64,000 nucleotides of DNA from Antedon mediterranea (Eukaryota > Echinodermata > Crinoidea > Comatulida > Antedonidae): contig NC_092679.1 in the NCBI RefSeq assembly GCF_964355755.1, positions 7,874,001 through 7,938,000 of the forward strand. The letters are read 5' to 3'. This document shows, piece by piece, positions 34,347-46,828 of the stretch. The position numbers and the translations under genes were made by a program. Position 1 is the first letter of the stretch; the number at the start of each line of letters is the position of its first letter. The notes under the pieces were generated by a model. The model had not been told where the DNA came from. It saw nothing but the letters and a program-made list of their open reading frames with translations, and searched no databases.

Positions 34347-36185
34347 CTATAATGTTGTTGAATTTGATTCATCAAAATGTCTAATGAGTTCTCTGTTTTT
34401 GGTTAACTGTCGGCGAAGGTCCTTTCTTCCTTCCAAAGAAAGGTACCGTACCTCACAGTTTGGCAGCGCTGTCCTTAAAGTGTTCAACACACTTTCAATA
34501 TCCCTGACAGCTGGCAGATCACACAGGAAAATGTATTGCAGTTTGCTGTGTGAAAATGACATATAACATTATTCAAAGAGCATAATAATAATATATCAAT
34601 ATTATCAACTATCATGAAGCAAAAATGGATTAAGTTCGATCCATCGATAGAAGAACTCACCATAGCTTACAGAGTGATGCAATGCCCTTGTCCGATACAT
34701 CTCCACAACTGGTCACTTGAATATCTTCCAAACTATCTTTTAATATTTCTAGTTTGTCCATACTTTCATCTGTGATGTACGTTGCATGGTGCAGTTTCAG
34801 AGATCTCATCTTCTCCAGTCCTCCTGTAAAAATAACAATAACCAATTAGGACTAACTAATACTAATTTTGTAAGTTATAAAGGAAATTGAAAATTATAAA
34901 GACAAAAGACAAAACCATTATGCCAATGAAAAACCATTAATTATCAAACTCTATGTGACAAAAAAATGTTTTGAAAAAGAATTTTTTTCTTACTGAAATG
35001 GTCAAAGCCAATATGCATGATGCTGGAGTCAGTGGCATCAACAGCCTCAATCCGATAGCGATCCTTTGCTCCAGTTGGCAATGAGTTATAATCATCATTC
35101 CATTTCTCATAACCACTGAATTTGACTGCTGCACCACAACGCAGCAACCACTCAGCTGCAGCCCTGTCTGGTCCTACTTCATTTACTCTGTTCTGATCGA
35201 ACCTAGGAAGAAAGAAAAGTTTCAAGTGAGTTTGTCAGCTTTGCTTATCTTTAAAGGAACTGGAAATTAAGTTCTGAACTTAATTAAATCCAATCTTTTG
35301 CATTGTAATGTTTTTTAATTTAAGGGGAAGGCTGCACCCTCCTCCATCATTGTTTCCACCAATGGGAATTCTTATCAAAAGCTCTCTTTGTCAATAGACA
35401 CAAATTTAATTTTAGTTTATCCTTCTATTCCTTAATCCATGCACTAACTCATTTAAAATACAATCTCACTTGTTAAATATGGAGTTGAGCATTCCCCATA
35501 AACACCGTTGTGATGACAACCTAAACAACCCATTACATGATGACAATATTACGTTTGCACCATATTTTGTTGTCATCTATGAAATAAGTAAAACATTATA
35601 TTAGTAGCTATACTAACTGTTGAACAAAATTACAATAGCATGATTACAGTGTATTACTATCTAGGCCTACATTAGTATTTACTAATCTATCCTAAAAAAA
35701 AAATAAATATAGGCATATCATCAACATTTCGCTTTAATAAAAAAACACTTTATTTAAGTATTCAAACTTAAGTTAAACTGATAGTAGTAGTATGTCTAAA
35801 TGATTAGCCTCTACAGCAGCCATTCCATACTACTGAATAAAGTTGTACTACAGTACTAACTAAATATCCAGGCAGGTCAGAAGAGGAAAGAGCATACTAG
35901 CGGATGCTACAGTAGTCAAGCTAGTCGACTTTGATTGGGGGGACTTGACTCGATCCCAGCCAGGCTGACCAGGCGCGCCGAGCCGAGGCCTAGCTAGCCT
36001 AGCCTGGCTAAGGCCTACATACAACATAAATAGGTAACCATACAAGTTAAATTTCATTGCATATAACTAAGTTACCAATTAGGTAATGAATGCAATAATG
36101 CAAACAAATTTCCTACCATAGGCCTAGATACATATTAAATTTAACAAAATAATTCCCTTACAAAAAATCTACTGGATAGCGCCAT
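34347..36185 (-). CDS. DMAC2L: DMAC2L / ATP synthase subunit s-like LRR protein (5 exons)
   Basis: Mitochondrial leucine-rich-repeat protein (formerly ATP5S, coupling factor B) linked to ATP synthase and respiratory complex assembly. Exons in transcript order: 36185-36162, 35576-35470, 35202-34994, 34823-34661, 34545-34347; 233 aa. The tiny first exon encodes MALSSRFF. With the basic, Ser-rich start of exon 2 it makes a plausible mitochondrial presequence. Conserved blocks are CLWGMLNSIFNK, VGPDRAAAEWLLRCGA, LPTG, IEAVDATDSSIM, IGFDHF, then LRR-like LEDIQVTSCGDVSDKGI and LQYIFLCDLPAVRD. The exon 1 start is less sure than the rest: exon 2 opens with its own ATG directly after the acceptor. A GC-poor 390-bp gap separates it head-to-head from the Rab gene. 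Confidence 0.9.
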
Positions 36186-36574
36186 GTTTGTTTATAAATA
36201 ATTGTAGGCCTAATTTATTTTTGAAAAGGGGAATTAAACGTAACATTTACTTAAATAATGTTCCATAGTCATTACAAAATAAAATACAATTTTTTAACCT
36301 ATCTCTCTATGTTAAATTCTTGATTTATCTTATAAGTAATTTGCTAACCAAAATAGCTACACAGATGTGTGAAAAACATAAAACTCTACCTTCCTCTGTG
36401 GTGAAAATGGTATAATCCTAAATGATAAACAACAAAATTAAACTCGACTTGTATAAATCAGGTGACTGGGCTGCTCTCTCTGATTGCCGAGTGCTCTCGA
36501 TCTCATGACTGTTATTTTATCAAAAATGATTGATTTATTATCGAAGTTACTTAATGTACAATATCAAGTAAATC
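36186..36574. promoter_or_regulatory. Shared upstream region of DMAC2L and the Rab gene
   Basis: Two divergent genes start 389 bp apart, so this must hold both promoters unless further upstream exons exist. No TATA element or known motif stands out. It is inferred from gene positions. Confidence 0.45.
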
Positions 36575-39500
36575 ATGTCGCATGAACAAATGAATATCGA
36601 AGAGCATTTGTACAAGATTCTTGTAATTGGAGAATTTGGCGTTGGTAAGTTGAACGAGACCTCTCCAGTGTCTCAGTCTCATCAATCAATCATCATGATG
36701 GGGAGTGGAGGAAGGTCAAACAAGCATGTTTAATCGCGGTACACACATTTGGACTCGGTATCAAACTGTAAGATAAAGGAAGGCTAACCCTGCACTTTTA
36801 TTTCCGGTATTCATTTACAGAATGCTGTTAGTCTTAGCAAATAATACTAGGCCTGTTAAGGCCCATTTACACTAGGACGATGACAAAATAAACAAATAAT
36901 ATGCATTGTTCATACATAAAATAAAATTAATTTAGGCCTGTATTTTGAATAATGTTGCAAAGCCAGAGAAAATCTCTGTACATAATATTTAAATCCAATT
37001 TCTACCTTGATTTTGCTGGTACAGTATTTAGCTTAGCTTAAATTAACTCAAATGAATGGTATGATCATGAAATGTCTAATTTTTTGTGTATAAGTCTAAG
37101 AATTTTGATTACTTACTTTGTTCTCTTTTCTTGCAGGAAAGGTAGGAGTCTAAAAAATAATATTGATTGGTTTGTTAAAATGAAATTCAGGAAATGGCAG
37201 AACTGGAGTTTGGTAACAAGAAGATAATGATGGAAAAATAACACTTTATAAATAATAATGCAAATAATCATTGTTTGTTAGTTTAAAACATTCTCTAGAA
37301 AATGGCAAAATCATTATTAATAATGATTAATTAACAGTTTGTTAAATTATGGCAATCGTGAAATAAAAAATATATTCACATTAAAATTAAGTATTGATAC
37401 TGATAGCGTTACATATTTGTCCATAGACACTCAGTATTCTACATTAGAGTTACATGTTTGTCTATAGACACTTATACAACTATATAGACAGATTTTCTAA
37501 ATACTAGAGCAATTGTCACCAACATGGAACATGTTAATGTTTAATTAATATTTTCTTTTAACTATACAGACATCAATTATAAAACGATACACTGAAGGTA
37601 AGTTTCATGTTGGTTTTTCCAATTAATAACAAAACTACATGTGTTTTTATGCACTTAATGTACACAGATTGAACTTTCATATGATCTATATTATTTCCTT
37701 ATTTACCAGTTAAGCCGGAAATGATGACCAAACACTGGAAGCAATGTGTTTTTTAATATCATCAAAACAAAAACTTCCTAATAATAAAAAATATTGATTT
37801 CCCAATCCATGAATCTTTCCATTTGCTTTTATTTAGGTACATTTTCTCCAAATTATAAACTTACTATTGGAGTTGATTTTGCTTTGAAATCTATTAATTG
37901 GAATGATGCAACCAAAATTAACTTACAGTTATGGTAAGTGTATTAATTGAGTAGTAAGTACAGTATACTCAAGTAGATCATAAAGATGATGATGTTATTC
38001 AGGTTATAATAACCTTTGATCTTTACTATTTCTAGGGACATAGCTGGACATGAAAGATTTGGTCACATGACCAGAGTTTATTATAAATATGCGTAAGTAA
38101 AAATAACAAAGTTCTTTAATTAAATAAATCATATTTTGTTGTCTATTCTACTGCCACGATCATACAGGTATATAAATCTCTTTTTTATCCAAAAATAAAG
38201 TATTCTAGAATATGTGACATAATTATACATTTCCTTATAAATTTTGATAATTTTCTTGCAGAATTGCAGCAATTATAGTCTATGATTTATCAAGGTAAGT
38301 GTGTTTAATATGTAAAGAATATTTGTCTAAAAATATAAGACCCTGGCAGACTTTCAATTAAAATAAAACAGATGGTATACTGTATGTAGCATTTCATAAC
38401 ATATATTAGATACTTTAATGTAAGCTGTTATAACTACCTGCTACAGTATTCTATTTGTATAACCTCTGAATGTTTACTGATCACCCCCTCCCCACACCCA
38501 ACAACAAAAATAATGTTTCCTTTTATTACAGACCGGCCACATTTGAGTCTGTCTTAAAAGTGAGTTAATTTTTTTTAAATAAAGTTGAAAGAAGTTCTAA
38601 AAATATATTGTACAGTACCTGGTGTCACAATATAATGTTGATGATATGATGTAATTGTTGTTTTTACTACAGTGGTATACAGATGTTAACCAAAAGGTGA
38701 TGTTAGCAAATGAACAACCAGTACCTATACTACTAATAGCAAATAAGGTATATTTACAATTATCCATTCAATATTAATATGCCATGAACAACTATGTACA
38801 AGTTTAAATAGACTATCATGTATGATTTTATATAGACAGTTTAAAACCATTAATTGTATTATGTCTACTTCTATGTTTAAATAGAGGCGCTATCATGTAT
38901 GAGTTTAAATAGACAGTTTAAAACCATTGATACATAGTATAGGCTGCCTCCTCTCATAGACTTTATGTGTGTTGTCTGTTTACCAATTATATTATTACTG
39001 TATTTACTGATGTGTTTCAATATCGTAGAGTGACCTTCACACAAGTCCTTTGGATGAAGCATCTTTAGATGAGTTTTGTAAGCAGCATAAGTTTGTTGGC
39101 TGGTTCAGCACTTCTGCCAAAGATGACAAGAATATAGGTAACTACATAAACAAATATAAACTGCATAAGCATATCTTTTTTGTATATTTACCAGTTAAAG
39201 GTCAAAGTTCACCCATAAATCCCTATGGGCAATAACTATTGTACCTGTAAAAATGTGCCTATGCATATATTAATAGTAAGATAGTTGCTTACCATACTGA
39301 ATAAATAATGGCTTATATCCATATGGATTTACCTCAGTCAAACTGTATGCAGTTATTTTAAATAATCAGCAAAGCCCCTACTTTAATGGGGGCGCTGGTG
39401 ATTGTTAAAACATACTGTTTCCCAATTTTTTGCATTTTATGGTTAAGTGTCCCTTGATGCTTGAGGCTTTTGTTGATACATATCTTTTTTTATTTCATTA

Positions 39501-39808
39501 AAATTTATGTGTTTATATGTAGTGGTTAAAACCCTATGTAATAAATGTTCATGGGAAAAATTCCATCCCTAAATGACTCATATCACAAATATCAAACATT
39601 TCACCCAAATTAGTTGATTTATTTCTGTCTTCTCAATACGTTGTTTTCAGATAAAGCAATGCACTTCCTAGTAGAAACAATATTATCTTTAACTAGCGAT
39701 GGACAAAAACCAGAGGAACATATTTCATTACAGCAGCCAGATACAAACTATCTACAAACAATAGATGAAGAGGAATTTAAAGAAACTAGTTGCTGTGGAA
39801 AAAATTGA
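36575..39808 (+). CDS. Rab32/38/29-family small GTPase (10 exons, one of 5 nt)
   Basis: Vesicle-traffic GTPase of the Rab32 group, which serves lysosome-related organelles and mitochondria-associated membranes. Exons: 36575-36644, 37137-37141, 37570-37597, 37837-37933, 38036-38092, 38262-38294, 38532-38559, 38673-38747, 39029-39137, 39651-39808; 219 aa. The P loop GEFGVGKT is at 19-26, followed by TSIIKRY, switch I TIGVDFALK, switch II WDIAGHERFG, NKSD in place of NKCD, and TSAKD. The C-terminus ETSCCGKN supplies a double-cysteine prenylation site. The 5-nt exon 2 (GAAAG) encodes the end of G24 and K25 of the P loop. Residue 72, Gln in nearly all Rabs, is His here. AATAAA near 40249 is a candidate poly(A) signal. 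Confidence 0.92.
37137..37141 (+). other. 5-nt microexon
   Basis: TTCTTGCAG|GAAAG|GTAGGA. The five bases are needed to join ...GGC GTT G to ACA TCA ATT in frame and to restore GVGKTS. Skipping it shifts frame and removes the P-loop lysine. Confidence 0.85.
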
Positions 39809-40417
39809 ATGTCATAACATTCTCAACATTTTACTGATTTGAATATATATCTACCAAACAGAAGTAAACTTAGCCAAAGGGTTTTGCCTTTAGCTATGTG
39901 GAATTGAAAAAAAAAGTCTGCCTATACCTACATGAAAGTGTTAATTTTTTTTTAAAGCATTCATGATTTGGTAAAATGTTATTATTTTAATCAATCCCAC
40001 TGTGACTAAGTTTTCTAACTTTTTTGTCAATGTTCTCCCTGGTTAAAATTACCATTAAAGTAAGTTACCTTCTCTAATAAAATACAATTAAAACCATTAT
40101 CAATGACACAGCAAAGAAAGTAATTCAATTAAAACAGTTTAAAATGTGTTAAGGATTTTCAAACACAAAATTCAGATATATATAGAACAGTTATTATGTA
40201 GTGTGTGTTATTTAAACTATTTAAGCAGTTACTCAGTTTAATGTTCTCGAATAAATTATACTGCAGGACTAAAGTTTAATTATGTAAATTAAGTTGCAAT
40301 ATGATATTTTAAAAGACTTTATTTCATGTTTTATGTGACATTTTATCATAATCAAAGAAAGTTCTATTACCTAGCCTTCTGCTCATGAATGAATGATAAA
40401 TGAATCTTCTGTGAAGC
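39809..40417. other. 3' UTR of the Rab gene and short spacer
   Basis: AT-rich; AATAAA near 40249 probably ends the transcript. No other gene. Confidence 0.5.
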
Positions 40418-40549
40418 TGCTCTGTCTACATTATCAAACTTTATGTGACAAAAATGTACCCAAATATGGTAGTGACATGACATCATCATGTCTATATATG
40501 GGCACATCACATTTTTTCAAATAAAGTTTGATAGTGTAGACAGAGCTTT
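40418..40549. mobile_element. MITE family B, copy 2
   Basis: GCTCTGTCTACATTATCAAACTTTATGTGAC on the left, AAAGTTTGATAGTGTAGACAGAGC on the right. The interior carries the CCAAATATGG and TATATATGGGCACATCACA words of the family in inverted order relative to copy 1. Confidence 0.82.
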
Positions 40550-40856
40550 AGTCTATGTACAGACATGCTTACTCACATAAAATACTGATTTTTATGCCTA
40601 AAAAATATATAACTTATGATAATTTGATTATTTATGTGCAGGAAAATGCAATGCTTATCTTTAATTGTGAAAATTTAGATTTTAAAAATAGTGTCCTGAT
40701 TATGGGCATAATATATTGTAAATTAGAACTGTATTAAATTGGAAAGTACAACAGTATTTTCATAGAAACTTCCTGTTATCCTTCCTCAATTAAATGGGTT
40801 TTTAAACTTCACACTAACACATGACTGACAACATAGTCCAGGAGTATTAGACTTTG

Positions 40857-43800
40857 AGGTAGAAATAAATATGCTAAAGCTGAATTTTTCAGGATAGGTC
40901 CCTAATGTTGTCTGAAACAACATACTAAAAGTCCCCGGGTTTTCCCGTTGTGCTTCAACCCGATTGGGCCATTTTTCAAAATGGCGGCCATCTTAAAATT
41001 ATTTACCATATGCTGACAACCAGTAGGTGTAAGTAAACAATCTTGGTGTCAAAATACTCAGAAGACCCATATTTATATTCACTGTAATGAAAAAGTTTAA
41101 CAAAAAATGGTCAGAAATGCCTGTTTTGACCTTTGACCATAAATTTGGATTATCTCAATATCTCAACGACTGGCCGTAGAGACTTCAAAGTTGTCCCAAA
41201 TTATTCAGAATGCCCAACTTTCTATTCACTTTAATGAAAGGAAAATAACAAATTCCTTTAGAAACCTTCTATTTTGACCTTTGAACTATTGACCTTTGAA
41301 CTATTGACCTAGACATTATAGACATCTTGGTGATCGATAGGAGTACACAAGCGAAATTGGTGTCAAAATACTCAGAAGACCCATATTTATATTCATTATA
41401 ATGGAAAAGTTTTTTAAAAAATGACCGGAAATGCATGTTTTGAACTTTGACCCTAAATTTGGATTATCTCAATATCTCATCAACGACTGGCCGTAGAGAC
41501 TTCAAAGTTGTCCCAAATTATTCGGAATGCCCAACTTTCTATTCATTTTAATGAAAGAAAAATATCAAATTCCTTTAGAAACCTTCTATTTTGACCTTTG
41601 AACCCTTGATCTGGTCATATTTTATACCAAAATTGTATAGAAATCTTGGTGATCGATAGGAATACATAAGGGAATTTGGTGTCAAAATACTCCAAAACAC
41701 CCATGTTTCTGTTTACTCTTATAGAAATAATGTACTAAATGCGATTGTAAGTGTTTTGACCTTTGACCTTAATCATTACATTTTAATGAGAATTAGTCTA
41801 TTTCGTGCCTAGCTTACCTGTATAAACCGACAATAGCCTGTGTTCTCCAGAGGGAGGGCTTAGATGCAAAAAGTTAAATTTAAGTTGACATAAAGATAGA
41901 CAGAATCTAAAAATTCATCAGTATGGCCATTGCCATGAGAGGTAAAATTCATTCCAAATTGTTCAGATGCTAAACAGACAAACCAAGCCCTAATTTAAAA
42001 CTATATATATATATGATACATTTTACTGTCTGTTTGGGCTTTAGCCTATTTTCACTTCTTTTATTCATTAGTAACCAAACAAATTTTATTATTTATTTAT
42101 TCTTGAAATATTAGGTTAGAAATTAGTCCTCCAAAAAATGCCACGCCTTCTCTATATGGCTAATGTCCATGTTTAAACTTTAGAGCTACACCAATTCTGA
42201 AATGTTTCCTCTTCGGCAGTGCCATTTAATATAGCAGAGACCACTAATGGTTGATTTGACACACACTTATTGATAAAATTGTGTTTTTTTTTCAATTGAG
42301 CTGCACTATTACATTTCTTTGTGTATATAGGTCTGGAGTACATAATTCATCTTATAACATTTTTTAAATTGTCTAAAACTGCACACTGTACATAGTCACC
42401 CACCCAACCATTTATCAAGGTCTCAGTCTAAGTCTCATTTTAGGCTCTAGTCATACCTCCGATTCTTATCTGATATGATGCAATTTAATTTTAAAAGAAT
42501 TACTGTATTGCATTTATCTTTAAGATGTGAACATTTTTTTCTGTTTTTTTTCTAATCAAATTCTCTAAAAATCGAAAATACTTCAGGACTATATGATGGT
42601 TAATAAAATAAGGGCATGGAAACCCCCTGTTGAAGACCATAACAACTTTACAGTGACAATTTCTTTATAATCCATCTTGATAGATAGATAGTTTCATATT
42701 GTATTTTATTATTTAGGTGATTTGTCAAATGACACTGTCATTGTGACCCTTTGATACCTGAAATTATGGCCTCATATCTATATTGATGAATATTATTATT
42801 CGTCCATCGGACCTTTTTTCTAGGCTGTTTCGGATAAATTTGACATCTCATGGCATGATGAATGGTATGATATGTCCATCATGCTATTTGGGACTTAAAT
42901 TATTAAATTATAATGTAGTGATTAAAGTCAAAGGTAAAAAAACATGGGTGTTTTGGAATATTTTGACAACAAATTCGCTTATGTATTCCTATCGATCACC
43001 AAGATTTCTATATAATTATGATATAAAATACTGTATTGGCCAGATCAATAGTTCAAATGGCAAAATAGGTGGTTTCTAAAGGCTTTTAGTATTTTTCTTT
43101 AACTACAGTGAATAGAGTTGGGCACACTGCTTAATTTAGGACAATTTTGAAGTCTCTACGGCCAGCAGTTGATGCGGTATTGAGATAACCCAAATTTAGG
43201 GTCAAAGTTATAAATTTTGAAACCAATTTCGTATCCTATCGATCACCAAGATGTCTATAAAAATAAATATGCCTACATCAATAGTTCAAAGGTCAAAATA
43301 GAAGGTTTCTAAAGGTTTTTGGTATTTTTCTTTCATTAAAGTAAATAGAAAGTTGGGCATTCCGAATAATTTGGGACAACTTTGAAGTCTCTACGGCCAG
43401 TCGTTGATGAGATATTGAGATACTTCAAATTTAGGGTCAAAGTTAAAAACATGCATTTCCGGTCATTTTTTTAAAAACTTTTCCATTATAATGAATATAA
43501 ATATGGGTCTTCTGAGTATTTTGACACCAATTTCGCTTATGTACTCCTGTCGATCACCAAGATGTCTATAAAATTAAAATATGCTTAGGTCAATAGTTCA
43601 AAGGTCAGAATAGAAGGTTTCTAGGGCATTCTGAATAATTTGGGACAATTTTGAACTCTCTACGGCCAGTCGTTGATGAGATATTGAGATAATCCAAATT
43701 TATGGTCTAAGGTCAAAACAGGCATTTCCGGTCATTTTTTTAAAAACTTCTCCATTACAGTGAATATAAATATTGGTCTTCTGAGTATTTTGACACCAAA

Positions 43801-43985
43801 ATTGTTTACTTACACCTACTGGTTGTCAAAATATGGTAAATAATGTTAAGATGGCCGCCATTTTGAAAAATGGCCCAATCAGGTTGAAGCACAACGGGGA
43901 AACCCGGGGACTTTTAGTATGTTGTTCCAGACAACATTGGGGACCTATCCTGAAAAATTCAGCTTTAGCATATTTATTTCTACCT
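40857..43985. mobile_element. 3.1-kb foldback element with internal tandem repeats
   Basis: Two arms of about 0.94-1.1 kb (40857-41795 and 42890-43985) are near-perfect inverted copies, starting AGGTAGAAATAAATATGC. Each arm contains GGCCATTTTTCAAAATGGCGGCCAT. Each also has two to three copies of a 270-290-bp module with AAGTTGTCCCAAATTATTC, CTTGGTGATCGATAGGA and GGTGTCAAAATACTC. The roughly 1.1-kb centre is AT-rich and without a gene. No transposase is present. The right end is only 355 bp upstream of the L3HYPDH start codon. Confidence 0.9.
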
Positions 43986-44339
43986 TTGGCCCTTACTAAC
44001 AGTAATAACCTTGAATATGTAATCCCATTGCCACATGGCAAGTTAGACATCGCCCTCTGGAGGCATTTTTTTTTACAACCAACACCAGATCATTCTTGTC
44101 TAACTAAATACTGTATAACTGAACCAAGGCAATTTAAAGTAAAGGTAGGTTATGCATAAGTACCAAAACAACTTCTTCATGAATTGTCATGCAATGGATT
44201 TGATAACAAAATAAAAGCATAAAATATAAATCTGCAGACCAATTATACTATACACAGACAGCTTATGAAATTGTCCTAATCATAATGTCTCAGGTATTAT
44301 GAAAATAATATTTGTGATTCTTGTTTTATAGGATTCAAC
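43986..44339. promoter_or_regulatory. L3HYPDH upstream region
   Basis: Between the foldback element and the start codon. A TTTTATAG acceptor directly precedes GATTCAACATG, so an untranslated first exon probably lies here or further upstream. Confidence 0.4.
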
Positions 44340-45816
44340 ATGAGTTGGACACTCAGCCAGTCATTTTTATCATATTCATCACCTGTGATCAAAACTATTG
44401 AAATGCATACAGGCGGGGAACCCCTGCGTGTTATAATTTCAGGATATCCTAAAATCCATGGAGATACAATTCTACAAAAAAGACGGTATGCGAAAAACAA
44501 TCTGGATCATTTGCGAAAGATGCTTATGTTTGAGCCTCGAGGTCACAATGATATGTATGGTGCAGTACTTGTAGATACTGATCTTCCAGGAGCCGACATA
44601 GCAGTGCTATTCATGCATAATGGGGGATACAGTACTATGTGTGGACATGCTATAATAGCACTTGGCCGCTTAGTTGTAGATAAAAAGTATGTAACAGCAA
44701 CAGAGCCTGAAACTGAAGTCAACATTCAATGTCCTTGCGGACTGGTCAAAACCGTAGTTGAGTACAAGGATGGCAAGTCAGGATATGTCCGATTTCATAG
44801 TGTTCCAGCATTTCTATTTGCTTCAAGTAAGCTATCTCAGGACTATAGGTCTTCATGATTCATCTGGTCCCTCCATGAAAAGATCTTTCTCGCAATGCTG
44901 GTTGAATAGAAACTGAGGAATTAAGTACCTAGATCTGTCCAATAAGCCTACATTATGCAAACTCTCCACAAAGTAGCTTAACATATTAAAGATCATACTC
45001 TATTATGAAAATAATGTACATCGTTATATTTTTCAAAATATTTCCATTTTTAGATGTCGAGATAAAAGTTAAAGGCTACGGAATGATGACGGTAGACATC
45101 AGTTATGGTGGCGCTTTCTATGCCTTCATAAGTGCTGACGTTTTAGGATTAGATGTCAGAAGGTCAAGTACGAGTGACCTAAAAAAAACAGCTACTGCAG
45201 TATCTGATGCTGTTAAAGAGCAAGTGAAGATTCTCCATCCTGGAGATGATGACTTAAGTTTTCTCTATGGTACTATTCTAACAGATGGTCAAGACAATTG
45301 GTCAGCGGACCCAACAGCCAATGTCTGTGTGTTTGCAGATGCTCAGGTAACCATACTTAGTACTCGTAGGAGGTACTTAAACTGAAGTTTTCCCTTTTTT
45401 GTTGTTCTGCTTAAAAGTCTACTTCTAGACTTATTGTGACCACCATCCACATTTATAAATATTAAATAATAATTAAAAATTATTTGTGGAAATTAATAAG
45501 CAACAAGTAATTAATATGGTTGAAATATTTAAAACCATATTTTTAATTTCAGGTTGATAGATCTCCAACAGGGTCTGGTGTTACTGCAAGAATTGCACTA
45601 CAACATGCTAAAGGCTTTATACAAATCGGCCAGAAACGAATATTTGAAAGTGGCGTAACTAAAAGTTTGTTTTCAGGAACTGCTATCAAGCAAGTAAAAT
45701 GTAATGATTTTGATGCCGTTGTTGTGGAGGTGTCAGGTCAGGGACATTATACCGGAGAGGCGAGTTTTATTCTTGAGGAAGGGGACATTGTTGGTGAAGG
45801 ATTTCTACCAAACTAA
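44340..45816 (+). CDS. L3HYPDH: L3HYPDH, trans-3-hydroxy-L-proline dehydratase (3 exons)
   Basis: Proline-racemase-fold enzyme that dehydrates trans-3-hydroxy-L-proline, derived from collagen, to pyrroline-2-carboxylate. Exons: 44340-44826, 45054-45346, 45553-45816; 347 aa. Markers are EMHTGGEPLR, LMFEPRGHNDMYGA, STMCGHAIIALGR with the catalytic C101, IQCPCGLVKT, YGGAFYAF, LYGTILTDG and CVFADAQVDRSPTGSGVTARIALQ. The second active-site position is T266 (SPTGSG), not Cys. This is what distinguishes the dehydratase from proline and hydroxyproline racemases and epimerases. The chosen ATG gives a start about as long as in vertebrates. Confidence 0.94.
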
Positions 45817-45956
45817 AGTGTACAGTACAGTAGTACAGTAAATAAAATATTTAAAAAAATGTAAATTTACAAATGGTCAATGATAACAACTCTGAAGCAG
45901 CATCAATAAAGTGGTCTATTGGAATAAGGAAAATATTTTAATAGCAATTTTTTGTT

Positions 45957-46282
45957 TTGAATTGAATTGAATTGAAATTTATATTTATACTGGGTAACCT
46001 CTTCAGTCAAAGACTGGTCTCCCAGAAGGCCCAGTTGGTGATCAGTGGCTGTGATGTACTAATACACCGGGGTAACCCCCTACTCGTCTCGAAAGATGTA
46101 CTAGGTTCTTTAAAGTGCACACGAGCTAGATGTGTACACTGGACCTACGGTTTATAGTCCTTATCCGAGAAGACTCGTTCTACCACCAGAACCATGGAGT
46201 GAGTGAGCCTCGAACCCCTGCCGATGTTATGGCTACGTAATTACGGTTCCACTGTCATAACCGCTCGGCCACTCACTCACTT
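45957..46282 (-). mobile_element. tRNA-derived SINE with (CAATT)n tail
   Basis: On the minus strand the head contains A box TGGCCGAGCGGTTATGAC (46271-46254) and B box GGGGTTCGAGGCTC (46218-46205), as in a tRNA-Leu/Ser-like promoter. An unrelated body of about 220 bp follows, then a pentanucleotide tail seen on the plus strand as repeated ATTGA (45957-45977). Class II SINE architecture. It inserted between L3HYPDH and the RhoGAP gene. Confidence 0.8.
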
Positions 46283-46828
46283 GTTTGACCCCAGTCTGAC
46301 CATTTTGAGACCCGTCACAAATGCAAAAAAAAAAATATCTAGAAAAACTTTTATTCTAAAAAGTGAATGATATTTTTGTATTCAATTTAAAAAAAAAATG
46401 CAATTTATTAGCTAAGAAATGTACATCTGTGTGAGATAATAATAAAAGTGATACTGTATATGCATTTTATTTGTTCAGATATTTTTCTGGAATAATTGCA
46501 CTGTATGAAATTATAGGCCTCGAATGTATAGAGTAATACGTTTTATTATTTGACTCTGATTTGCAAACACAAAATTGAAAAACGATTGTTTCATGAATTA
46601 AAATTGTTTTGTTCGAGAAACTTTGATAGAAACTTATTTTTTTAGCCGAGCGCCACCAACATAATGATCGCGTTTAATCCGTCGATAGCCAATCAATTTC
46701 AAGGACCTTGAGCAAATGTGCTCAGCGGTGTATTTTGATTTTTTTAAACATACTGCTGGTGTAGGAAACAGGCTAGGCCTACTAGGTTATTTATACATTT
46801 GTACGTTTCTAAATGTTATATAATAAAC
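46283..46828. other. Upstream region of the RhoGAP gene
   Basis: AT-rich with a CpG-bearing patch around 46640-46740; no gene. It probably contains the promoter. Confidence 0.4.

Noticed and set aside
35860-36057. 65-codon minus-strand frame between DMAC2L exons
   Set aside because: It overlaps a GGCCTA low-complexity patch and lies in an intron; splicing from the 36162 donor to the 35576 acceptor explains the gene without it.
42783-43079. 98-codon plus-strand frame
   Set aside because: It lies in the right arm of the foldback element and has no protein features.
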